From Liolophura sinensis (taxonomy: Eukaryota; Mollusca; Polyplacophora; Chitonida; Chitonidae), in NCBI RefSeq assembly GCF_032854445.1, contig NC_088300.1, forward strand, positions 21,061,608 through 21,125,607: DNA of 64,000 nt, in the 5' to 3' direction. The notes below the pieces were generated by a model, which had not been told where the DNA came from, did no database searches, and worked only from the letters and a program-made list of their open reading frames with translations. This document shows, piece after piece, positions 1 to 12,300 of the stretch. Each line of letters starts with the position of its first letter. Within the stretch, counting starts at the first letter, position 1. The position numbers and the translations under genes were made by a program.

Positions 1-359
1 TTGGCCAGTGATGCATGTTTTCCATGCATGTTTAAAGTTTGAAGATTTTGGAAATTGGTGCAAGATGCCGAACAATTTTCATATTTCAGTATAACTTTGA
101 GTGCATTCACATTCTGTGAATATTTCTGGTAATACTTGACATAATGAATTCCAGTGCAGTGGTAGAATGACCCAGGCAGGTGATGTGAAACAAGGAATCG
201 TGATTTGCCTGATGCAATTCATCCATTTTGCTGGGTTTTTTTTAGCAACTTATTGCAAACAGATGTACGCAGGATGATGTACAGGAGCATCAAGATGTGA
301 ATCCAATGTAGGCCTATAAAGAAGCACTTTCATTTGTGTAGAACTTACCATTACAGCTG
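1..359. other. 5' flank of kaptin; no gene recognised
   Basis: No coding similarity is visible. The stretch ends in a sequence that could be read as a splice acceptor (ttaccattacag, ending at 356) just before the first kaptin ATG. I therefore cannot exclude a further 5' non-coding exon upstream of the window. No convincing TATA box or CpG-rich core is seen. Confidence 0.4.
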
Positions 360-3300
360 ATGACACAGATGGACCCCAAGTGGGTGGATGCACATTTCTG
401 CAGTCTGCATTCCCAAACCAATGTGTATGCCTTAACAAAGATCCTTATGTCAGATGGCCCTAATAAACTTCTGGTGGCACCGATCCGAGGTCAAGTGGTT
501 GCTATGGAGTATCAGAGAATTCATGAGAAACTCAATCCATCGTCACGGGCCATACAGTTTACATACATCCCAGGTGAATAAATGAAGTTTCAGCATACAT
601 GTTCAACTTCTTGGCATAAATACTAAATTTATTTATTTGTTTATTTATTTGATTGGTGTTTTACGCTGTACTCAAGAATATTTCACTTATATGATGGCGG
701 CCAGCATTATGGTGGGTGAAAACCAGGCACAGCCCGGGGGAAACCCACGACCATCCGCAGGTTGCTGCCAGACCTTTCCACATACGGCCGGAGAGGAAGC
801 CAGCATGAGCTGGACTTGAACTCACAGCGACCGCATTGGTGAGAGACTTGTGGGTCATTACGCTGCGCTAGCGTGCTAACCAACTGAGCCACGGAGGCCC
901 CAATACTAAATTTAAATCAGGAAGAGCTGCTTTAGTCTCAAAGTAAAGGTGGTACGTGATAATAAATATTATTATTAGTAAATTAATGTCACTTAATTTT
1001 GAACATCGGAATCTAAACGTGTTCAACCTGTTAATTATGAGTCCATTTGATGGTCAGCCTTAGCAATGATTGTCTGTTATAAGTTTCAGGATTTGTATAA
1101 CATGTGACTGTCACTGAGGAATGACATGCTGATTTATACATTTTTAGATGTAGAAGATGTTAAAATATATTGTTGCAATTTTTACAGGTGATGCAGAGAT
1201 TGTGTCGCTTGATGCTTTTGCTAAAAGTCAGCATGGTGCAGGACTGACAGTTGGCATCACATTTTTGAAGGTACGTAGAATAACTAAGATGGCAGAGAAA
1301 ACATCTACGGAGAGAATATGAAGTTAAATGAAAAAATGATCCTAAATAATTATAGATAAAAAAGACAAAGGGAGCTAAATTATGTTTTATTTAAGGATTA
1401 CTAGTTCTTGGTGAATCATATTACATATCAGCTTACGGGTAAAACTGTACTATTAGTCAAATAAATTTAATAAAGAAGTGCATGTAAATTTTATGCAAGC
1501 AACTCTCTGAGAATTACGTAATAGTAATATACAAGTAAAATAGCAATGTTACAAAGCCAGTAGATTTCTAAAACAATGGCTTGTTTTGTCTTTTTGCTTT
1601 GTCTTTCAGTTACAAGAGAATGAAAGCAGGCCCTTGAAACAGTTCCTAAACATATACTCATTCTGGCAGCAGGGCACTGAATTTAACCTTGATAGCTTTG
1701 CAAGTAAGTGCAGATTAAAGCCAGACAAACTCTATTTTTAATGATATAAGTGAGAGTCTGCAGATCATATATGTCCAAGATGTTTTTTTTTTTGGGTTTT
1801 AGCAACGTAGAGATACATTTCTTCAAATTTTCATATTCACAAAGTGTTGATTCAATCCCAGTACCAGACACTTTTGCCTGTAGTTAGTAAGGATGTTATT
1901 ACCCACAGTGGTGATCTTGCAGTTGTTTGTTTGCTTTTTGTTTTTTGTTTCGTTTGTTTGTTTTTTTTTTTTGTTTTTTTGTTTTTGCTTTTTTTTTTGG
2001 TTTAATTATTTTTCTGTGTATGAAATGCAAATAATCCTTAGTCTTGGAGTTCCAGGGGCAATACTGCGTGGTGTCATGCCAAAGATCATAGATGTTCATT
2101 TTGTATCTTCTCACAAAATTTCATACGGTGGCAACTGAACGTGCAAATTTGCTCGGTTTGTAAAATAAATTTTAACTCAATCTCGACTCCAAATTGGCCG
2201 GTAAAATTTTTTAAAACTCTATTTAGCCTCTCAAAAAACTCAGTTTTTGAGTTTTTGTTCGTAGAATTTGGACTTGATTTGAATCCCTGATGTTTATCTC
2301 ACTCTAAACATTTGTAAAATACACATCATAAAGATTTTGAATTTATTTTTGCAATGCAATTTTATTAATTGTGAAGTATATTTCTACAGTGGAAATAAAT
2401 ATTTGAATGTGATATTTACTAGTTTAATGTTTGCTTAAAGTTGACCCAAATAAATTGACTCGCTGAACAACAAGTTAAAAAAAAAAGTTATCTTGATACA
2501 AGCCATATCAGTTATGTAGGACTTTCAAAAAATGTTCGTCTTATGCATTGCTTAATTTTCTTTTATTAAAGTGTTGTAGCTAGACGTATAACGCAATACA
2601 GGTTTCCTCTATCGCAATATATTGCAGTGAGATTTTAGGGGCAATACCCACCTCTAGTTAGTATAGAGGTACTTATTTTTTGTTTTGGCTTAAAGGCTTG
2701 GTCAGAGGACCCGTCAGTCTCACAAATGTTGCTCTGGTGAAAAAAATTTCAACAATTATTATGTACAAAATAGGCAAAACCCATAATATTCTCTGTCAGA
2801 TTGCCAGATATGGCTGAGAATGCATCTCCAGCAATCTGGACCCCAGAACTTCGGGGGCCTGGGCGGCCCCTTGACCCTGCCTACTTTTTATAGGAAATCA
2901 AATAAGGACTCTAGAAAATTTTCGGGCTTCAACCCTGTCCTTAGTTCTTAGGGGCATGGTGGCAATAAACCATTTACGAGTTTAAGGTGGTCAAGCATGA
3001 ACTTTTTGGGAGACACATTAAGCTACAGCTGAAAATCGGTGCATCTAGTTGTAGGGAATCAGGTGTAACAAATGAATCCGGTTAACAAAGTGTTCTTCCA
3101 CATATCGTTCAGGTAACCTTTCACCATTCAGCTGTCTCTGTCTAAATTATGCAGTCCTCTGATTGGATGAGTGTGGAAACCATTCATACAGCAGTTGATT
3201 GCCATATGTGTAACTTTCTTGTTTAAGCCGGATGTGTGATGTTGGAGCTGGACTTCGTCCCTTATCAGCTGACTCATACAGAGTAAGTTGGTTTATATAC

Positions 3301-6300
3301 ATTGTCATTTGTACTTTCTGTTATGTTTTCCATAGAATCAACCATTACGTTCAGTTTTTAAAGTTGATTCAAAAGAGTGTCCTTCCATTTGAGGCAAGTC
3401 TAATAATTGATATGAAGTAATCTGTGATTACAGAATTCTACTAAAATAAGCGCATGCTGGCTTCCTCTCAGATTTTTGGGATGGTCATGGGTTTCCCCCA
3501 GGGTCTGCCCGGTTTCCTTCCACCATAATTACGGTCACCGTCGTATAAGAGATATATTCTTGACTACAGCGTAAAATACCAAGCAAATAAATAATTTTAC
3601 AACAATAAAAAGCCTTAAGGATTATCCATTCTTGAACAAATGTCACAAAAGAATAACAAAATAAGTCTCACCAAAGTCGCAACTAGTAGATCGTCATTAT
3701 ACTGATCTGTACGTGTAGGTAACTAGATCTGAAGTTACTCCTGATCTCATCTTATCAGATAAGCCTACTTCAGTTAGAGAGTTCGAATTTAAGTACAGTC
3801 CAGAAGTGGTGGTTTCAAGTCACAGATTAGTGAAAGGGCTGAATTCAGTGCCTAAAATAGGAAAGCAAGAATGTGATTGGATGAACAGGGAACAATTAGC
3901 TGAGTGTAGCTCTGTTGTCAGATCTGATTTGTAACAAGCCAGTATCCAGAGGCTGCTGGATCTGACTTTTTCAACAAAAAGGATTCTTGGGGATTAAAGA
4001 ATAAAAATTATACATGTGGTTTTCTGGTGTGATATATAGAGTTGCATTCCCTGAAGCAGACACATATTGTACATGATCCCTTTTTGATACATTTTTCACA
4101 CTTATTCTAATAATTTGTGTATATACTGTTGGAAGAGTTACAAGACAGCAAACCAGTCATTTTTCATGTCATTTTAAGAACTCATTGACTCTACTGATGT
4201 CTTTGTGTTTTCAGACTGGTTTGTGAGAAAGGAAAGGAGACTGTGTTTTTGCTGAGTGGAACTGACAACAAAGTCCACATGTATAAAGAGGTAAGGGAAA
4301 CCAGTGACATGTGCCCTAATACACATACTAATTGGTTCATTAGCATTGATATATTGCGACTGGGTGGACTGTTGTGTTGGGTGTCTTTTGGCCTGTTGAA
4401 AAGACCACAATTGGGGCAGTCTGATGGAAGAAAACACTATTGTGATGTGACCAAAGTTATATTGAAGGTCAATTCAGACTTCAAGGAACATTCAGAAGTA
4501 TAATTTTAATCTGTATGGGTATTCATTACTGGCTGCCAAAAAGCACTGATTCACAGATCACCGCAAGTGCTATGAAAGGTGGAGGTGAATTATTTTGTCC
4601 TTGTCTTGTAGGACAGACAGCAGAACACATTTGTGGAGTATCCAAGTTTAGAACACTTCCCAGAATTTGGTGATCTTTCAAGCAGGTAAATCTATTGATA
4701 GTGAACTCGTATTTCGTGTGTTAGGATAATTGGTAGTGGTAAAAAATATTGGAATCTTTAAGTAGTACATAGTCAAGAACTGATAATGAAACCTTCAATT
4801 CATAAATAATTAGCACTCTGTGACAAGTTTAGCATTATAAACATTATTTCCACATTAAATATAAAACTATGTGGTATAGTCTGAATGTGATAGAGAGTAA
4901 GGTGGAAATCAAAGTGAAACCAAGAAAATACACATGAATACAATTGAGGAAGAGGTTCATTGACTTCAGAGAAGGTTAAAATTTGTGAGTTTGTCAGTTG
5001 ATTATATAGAAGCATCATCTGAGGCAACCTAAACTGGGCAAATGGTCAAGCTAGCTTTTCTTGGAAGATGATTAGCCCTTGACCATGGAGATCATCGGTT
5101 CACATCTAACTTCCAGGCCCAGTGTTTCAAAAGTGGATTAGCTAAAACCAGCATTAAATCATATTATATACATGTATTTGCAATTTTAAAAATACAGTAT
5201 ACATTTATAATACATTATAGTTGTACAGAGACCAAATGGAACAGCAGCAGATTTAGTTTATATCTAATATAATTTACTCAATTATTATGGGGCCAAGTAC
5301 AAAACTGAAAACTTGGTTTAAAAGTTAAATCTGGTATTAAGACACTTAAGACAGTTGTGAACAATCGGACCCTGCTGTTTAAGTCAGGAGGCCCCTTAAA
5401 TCTGACCATGCTCACAGAAGATAAATACTAAAAATATTAATAAAATTAAGTAGTATTTATAATATATTAATAATATAATACTAAAAAACGAATAAATAAA
5501 TGCATGAACGATTGTTTTGTTGCAGTATCCTGTGGATGGACATCCTGTATGTAAGCAGCATCAGACGGGTGACAGGATTTGGGACAGAGAGTGGCCTGGT
5601 TGTGGTCAGTCTAATCAATGTTTCATCTAAAGGTGACCGCTTTTCCCATACAGTACACTTCCCTAAGACATACACATACACATTCTTCAGTTTGTAAACA
5701 CTGGCTCGTTAAAGTTTGGACTACAATAAATTTTGTCCAGCGCATAACTGTGACTTGTTACTCCTTAAGTGAGGGTCTAATTTAGTATTAGATTTTCATG
5801 GTTTGCCAGAAGGCTTTGACAATGTTGTTAAGGAAAGTGGGGGATTTGGGGCGATGTCTTTGTGTTTTTAGTTGCTGTGTTGTCTGTTACAGTTGTGGAG
5901 AAGTCCTGGTCAGTCCAGCTGGACAGCCCGATCACAACAGTCAAGTTCTTCTCTCAGGACACTTCACTCAGTTGTCCAGCCTTCATTGATACAGATAACA
6001 TATCAAGTAAGATTTGATGCTGCGATGATTTAATAGTAGGTGATATTTAATAGATTCTGTAAATGAGTTATTTCTATTGTTGTAGGTTGATAACAACAGT
6101 ATTTATAGATGTTACATATTGGCACACATCAAAAATGGAGAAAGTACCATTCATTAATATATGAATATGTCAGGCCCGTTGTTGCAAATAGTTCGCTGTA
6201 ATGCTAATCAGTGGACTCAAACCAAATCCAGAGTGTCATTTGGTCTTTTGCATTACATAAATTCACACCACCAACTCCACACACTTGTACTGTTTGTCTA

Positions 6301-9300
6301 CATGTTATCTTGAGTCAAAGCATTCTTTTCTGGTTTCTGACAAAGTAGCTCTTTGCTGTTGACACGCACAGATGTATTGTAAAATTGTTACTGTAATTTT
6401 TCCACCTCTTCACGTGGTTGTGTTTATTTAAACATATTCTGAAGGCATTATCCAGTGTAGACTGAAAAAATTATACTTATTGTGAAGCCCTGAAATTGGC
6501 CAATCCAACCTATGTAGTTTTGTCTCCAAAATCAAATTATAATTGTGAACAAATTGCATTGAAAGCTACTCTTTCATATGCGAAATGGTTGAGAAATTTG
6601 GATGTCATTAAAGGTGATAAAAGGTTACCTTGAGATGTGAAGTATCTATGGTAGTGTGTAATTCACAACAACTCAGTGAATTAGTTCAGTGTGACTTTAA
6701 AGGCCAGTTAATTGATTGTTAATTGGGTAGCTTTCATTGCCCTCTTGTCAACTACACCTGTAAATATGTCTGTGCGGTCTTATATGAATTTCATGGGAAG
6801 TAACTTGTCTTCCACCAGCATGGCACACAACTTGAGCATAAGTTGAGTGTAAATACCAAAAAATTCTTTTCGAGTATATTGTTAAACACCAGCTAAATAA
6901 ATAATTACATGTGTATATATGCATTTAAAAAGTGTACAGTTTCCTGAGAAAATCTGTCTTCCAGTTAAAGAGAGGATTAATGGCCTCTGATAACGTTTAA
7001 TTCACGGTGATATACTGAGGTAGTCCCCTCTTCAGACTAAATGATCTGAAATATTGCACTGTCAGCAACTGTGCTCTTGTTCCTGTAAGACTGATGTAGT
7101 CACCCTATGTTGTGTATGACTTGTTTATTTGTATATCACCATTATATTCATGTTGTATTTTTTCTATGGACGATGTGTGTGTCTGAAAACAACACAGTCT
7201 ATAAATGAATAAAAAAATAAATAAGGAAATAAACGTTACTTGAAGAAATGGCCTTATTTGTACAGGTAGTAATAGCACAGATGATGATAATGAGGGGAAT
7301 TCCCAGGTAAACATTTTTGCTTTATTTGTACATGTAGTCAGAGCAGAGAGAAGGATGATGATGATGATCACGATACGGGGCATCCCCAGTTAATCTCTTG
7401 GTCATTTATACATGTCATTGTTGTTAGAGCACAGATAAGGATGATGATCACGATGAGGGGAATCCCCAGGTGAACCTCTTGGTCTTATTTGTACGTGTAA
7501 GTGTAGTTAGAGCACAGATAAGGATGATGATCACAATGAGGGGAATCCCAAGTTAAACCTCTTGGTCTTAGTTGTATGTGTTATTGTAGCTAGAGCACAG
7601 ATAAGAATGATGATCATGATGAAAGGAATCCCCAGTTGAACCTCTTGGTCTTATTTGTATGTGTTATTGTAGTTAGAGCACAGATGAGGATGATGATCAC
7701 GATGAGAGGAATCCCCAGTTGAACCTCCTTGTCTTATTTGTATGTGTTATTGTAGTTAGAGCACAGATAAGAATGATGATCACGATGAAAGGAATCCCCA
7801 GTTGAACCTCTTGGTCTTATTTGTACGTGTTATTGTTGTTAGAGCACAGATAAGAGTGATGATCGCAATGAGGGGAATCCCAAGTTAAACCTCTTGGTCT
7901 TATTTGTACGTGTTATTGTTGTTAGAGCACAGATAAGAATGATGATCACGATGAAAGGAATCCCCATTTGAACCTCTTGGTCTTATTTGTACATGTTATT
8001 GTAGTTAGAGCACAGATAAGGATGATGATCACGATGAAGGGAATCCCCAGTTGAACCTCTTGGTCTTATTTGTATGTGTTATTGTAATTAGAGCACAGAT
8101 AAGGATGATAATGACGATGAAGGGAATCCCCAGTTGAACCTCTTGGTCTTATTTGTATGTGCTAATGTAGTTAGAGCACAGATAAGGATGATGATCACGA
8201 TGAGAGGAATCCCCAGTTGAACCTCTTGGTCTTAGTTGTATGTGCTATTGTAGTTAGAGCATAGATAAGGATGATGATCTTGATGAGAGGAATCCCCATT
8301 TGAACCTCTTGGTCTTATTTGTACGTGTTATTGTAGTTAGAGCACAGATAAGGATGATGATCTTGATGAGAGGAATCCCCAGTTGAACCTCTTGGTCTTA
8401 TTTGTATGTGTTATTGTAGCTAGAGCACAGATAAGAATGATGATCACGATGAGAGGAATCCCCAGTTAAACCTCCTCGTCTTATTTGTATGTGTTATTGT
8501 AGTTAGAGCACAGATAAGAATGATGATCACGATGAAAGGAATCCCCAGTTGAACCTCTTGGTCTTATTTGTATGTGTTATTGTAGCTAGAGCACAGATAA
8601 GAATGATGATCACGATGAGAGGAATCCCCAGTTAAACCTCCTCGTCTTATTTGTATGTGTTATTGTAGTTAGAGCACAGATAAGAATGATGATCACGATG
8701 AAAGGAATCCCCAGTTGAACCTCTTGGTCTTATTTGTACGTGTTATTGTTGTTAGAGCACAGATAAGGATGATGATCACGATGAGAGGAATCCCCAGTTG
8801 AACGTCTTCGTCTTATTTATATGTGTTATTGTAGTTAGAGCACAGATGAGGATGATGATCATGATGAAGGGAATCCCCAGTGAACCTCTTGGTCTTATTT
8901 GTACATGTTATTGTAGTTAGAGCACAGATAAGGATGATGATCGCGATGAAAGGAATTCCCAGTTGAACCTCTTGGTCTTATTTGTATGTGTTATTGTAGT
9001 TAGAGCACAGATAAGGATGATGATCTTGATGAGAGGAATCCCCATTTGAACCTCTTGGTCTTATTTGTACGTGTTATTGTAGTTAGAGCACAGATAAGGA
9101 TGATGATCACGATGAAAGGAATCCCCAGTTGAACCTCTTGGTCTTATTTGTATGTGTTATTGTAATTATTGCACAGATGAGGATGATGATTACAATGAGG
9201 GGAATCCCCAGTTGAACGTCTTCGTCTTATTTGTATATGTTATTGTAGTTAGAGCACAGATAAGGATGATGATCTTGATGAGAGGAATCCCCATTTGAAC

Positions 9301-12300
9301 GTCTTGGTCTTATTTGTATGTGTTATTGTATTTAGAGCACAGATAAGGATGGAATCCGCAGTTGAACGTCTTCGTCTTATTTGTATTTGTTATTGTAGTT
9401 AGAGCACAGATAAGAACGATGATCACGATGAGAGGAATCCCCAGTTGAACCTCTTGGTCTTATTTGTATGTGCTATTGTAGTTAGAGCACAGATGAGGAT
9501 GATGATTATGATGAAAGGAATCCCCAGTTGAACCTCTTGGTCTTATTCGTATGTGTTATTGTAGTTAGAGCACAGATGAGGATGATGATCACGATGAAAG
9601 GAATCCCCAGTTGAACCTCTTGGTCTTATTTGTACGTGTTATTGTAGTTAGAGCACTGATAAGGATGATGATCACGATGAGAGGAATCCCCAGTTGAACC
9701 TCTTGGTCTTATTTGTATGTGTTATTGTAGTTAGAGCACAGATAAGGATGATGATCACGATGAAAGGAATTCCCAGTTGAACCTCTTGGTCTTATTTGTA
9801 TGTGTTATTGTATTTAGAGCACAGATAAGAATGATGATCATAATGAGGGGAATCCCAAGTTAAACCTCTTGGTCTTATTTGTATGTGTTATTGTAGTTAG
9901 AGCACAGATAAGAATGATAATCACGATGAAGGGAATCCCAAGTTAAACCTCTTGGGCTTATTTGTATGTGTTATTGTTGTTAGAGCACAGATAAGGATGA
10001 TGATCACAATGAGGGAATCCCCAGTTGAACCTCGTGGTCTTATTTGTATGTGTTATTGTAGTTAGAGCACAGATGAGGATGATGATCACGATGAGAGGAA
10101 TCCCCAGTTGAACCTCCTCCTCTTATTTGTAGTTAGAGTACAGATAAGGATGATGATCTTGATGAGAGGGATCCCCATTTGAACCTCTTGGTCTTAGTTG
10201 TATGTGTTATTGTAGTTAGAGCACAGATGAGGATGAAGATGATCTCGATGAGAGGAATCCCCAGTTGAACCTCCTCCTCTTATTTGTATGTGTTATTGTA
10301 GTTAGAGCACAGATAAGAATGATGATCACGATGAGAGGAATCCCCAGTTGAACCTCTTGATCTTATTTGTACGTGTTATTGTAGTTAGAGCACAGATGAG
10401 GATGAAGATGATCACAATCCCCAGTTGAACATCTTGATCTTATTTGTACAGGTAGTCAGAGCACAGATGAGGATGATGGTGATGACGAGAGGAATCCCCA
10501 GTTAAACCTGTTAGTGACCAGTGCTCTGGAGGTAGCTACTGTATATAGGTAAGTTGAAGCCATTCATGATCACAAATGTGACTTCATCTGTAAGTCACAG
10601 GCTGTTTATGACCCCATCCTGATGGACATAAGGCATCAGTCTTGATAGTTTGGATAATTCCTCCATTTAATACTGGTATTCAATTATGCAGCTACTATTG
10701 AAAATTACATTTCAAAACATATTTTTACAAATAGTAATTGGCCTCAGTTTTTGTGTGTGTACATATGTGCTCTAATGTTTTAGGTGCTGTTTCAAATACA
10801 TTGACAGTTATTCTGGTTCTTTCCTAAAATATAGAAACATGGGGGGATTTTACATTAGAGCAACCAATTTTCGACTTTTTTCTTATGCACATGAACATTA
10901 AATAATTTTGGGGTTCTGTTTTATGTTATGGACCTGAACAATCCAGTACATGGAACAAATTTTTGGGGTTTTCTGATGTTATAGACATGATCAGCTCAAT
11001 AGATGGAATTTTTTTTTCTTTTTTTGTTATGAACATGTAGTCTTGAACAGTCCAATAGATGGAGCAAATTTGGTTTTTATTTTATATTGTTGTCTTAAAA
11101 GTCCAATAGATAGAACAAATTTTGTTTCTGTTTTATATTGTTGTCTTAACAGTCCAGTAGATGGAGCAAATTTTTGTTTCTTTGTCACATTACAGAGATG
11201 TGCTTTCAAATGGACTGAACTGTTTCCTGATACTGCCAGACAGTAACAAGTTTGACTCAGTGATGTGTGCTTGTGCCATGGATGTGGACTTTGATGGACA
11301 GAATGAAATAATCCTCGGCACCTATGGACAGGTGAGATTTGCACGATTAGATCTTGTCTTTAAAATACATTTTGTTCACATATTTATTAAATTATTTGAT
11401 TGGAATTTTACATTGTACTATAAAAGTCTCAAGAATGTTTCACATACAGTGTGTATGAGGGTGGCCAGATGAAGGAAATGAGGGTGGTGTACAATTGAAG
11501 GAAACTAGGCGAACCCAAGTGTAACCGAGAACCTTTCCTCAAGTCTCTGACAAACCTAATGACATATGGGGAGCAGGCTGTGGTTTAGTGTTCAATAGGG
11601 GTGCTTACCTTTTAATCACAGGGACACACAAAGTTCAGTAAAACTGGCCTTAATCAAGGAATTTGTAGATTCCCTACTTTCATTCATTGGTAAACAACTG
11701 ACGGTGCTCATTCGTCCATATTTGCAGTGTAAAGTTTGTTGAAGACCACTTGTCTTCCACCAGTATGGTGTGCAAATCTGTGTGTCGCATGTGGAAAAGT
11801 TTGTCAGTAACTGGCCAAAAAGGTTTGTGGTTTACCCATAAAACTCACTGTCATCCTATAGGTTGAAATAAACAACGCTAAATGAAAAATAAATTGTAGA
11901 TGTGACCTCATTGGTCAAAAGATTTTCATCTGTATGGAGGGTAAAAATTCCTTAGATTTAAAAGCCAGCAATAGCCCCTTGTTGACATAATCATAGGCTT
12001 GGTGATATCTGGAATGGACATCAATACCACCACTGATCCAGCCACTGAGTGCATGTACATTTACCTTGAATATTAAATCTCCTACAGTTAAAATGTGAAA
12101 TGTCTGATTATCTGGTATTTTATTTGGTATTTTATTTGTGGCAGTGACCACTTTAGTAACAGCTTCATTGATTGCATCCTATATCTGATATTAAAGACAT
12201 TGATTTTGTGAAACTGTTTCGGAACATGTTGTACATTGTAGGAGTTGCTTGTGTATAAGTACCACCCACCAAACCCCATGTCCAAGCCTGGCCCTCTGTT

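Noticed and set aside
860-901. tRNA-like sequence as a real tRNA gene
   Set aside because: It is the head of a SINE: A and B boxes are present, but the cloverleaf is incomplete and the element continues into a SINE body with target duplication. The same applies to 28590-28618, 35962-36030 and 59253-59320.
7105-7383. Minus-strand 92-codon hydrophobic frame
   Set aside because: It overlaps the start of the kaptin intron array on the opposite strand; composition alone explains it.
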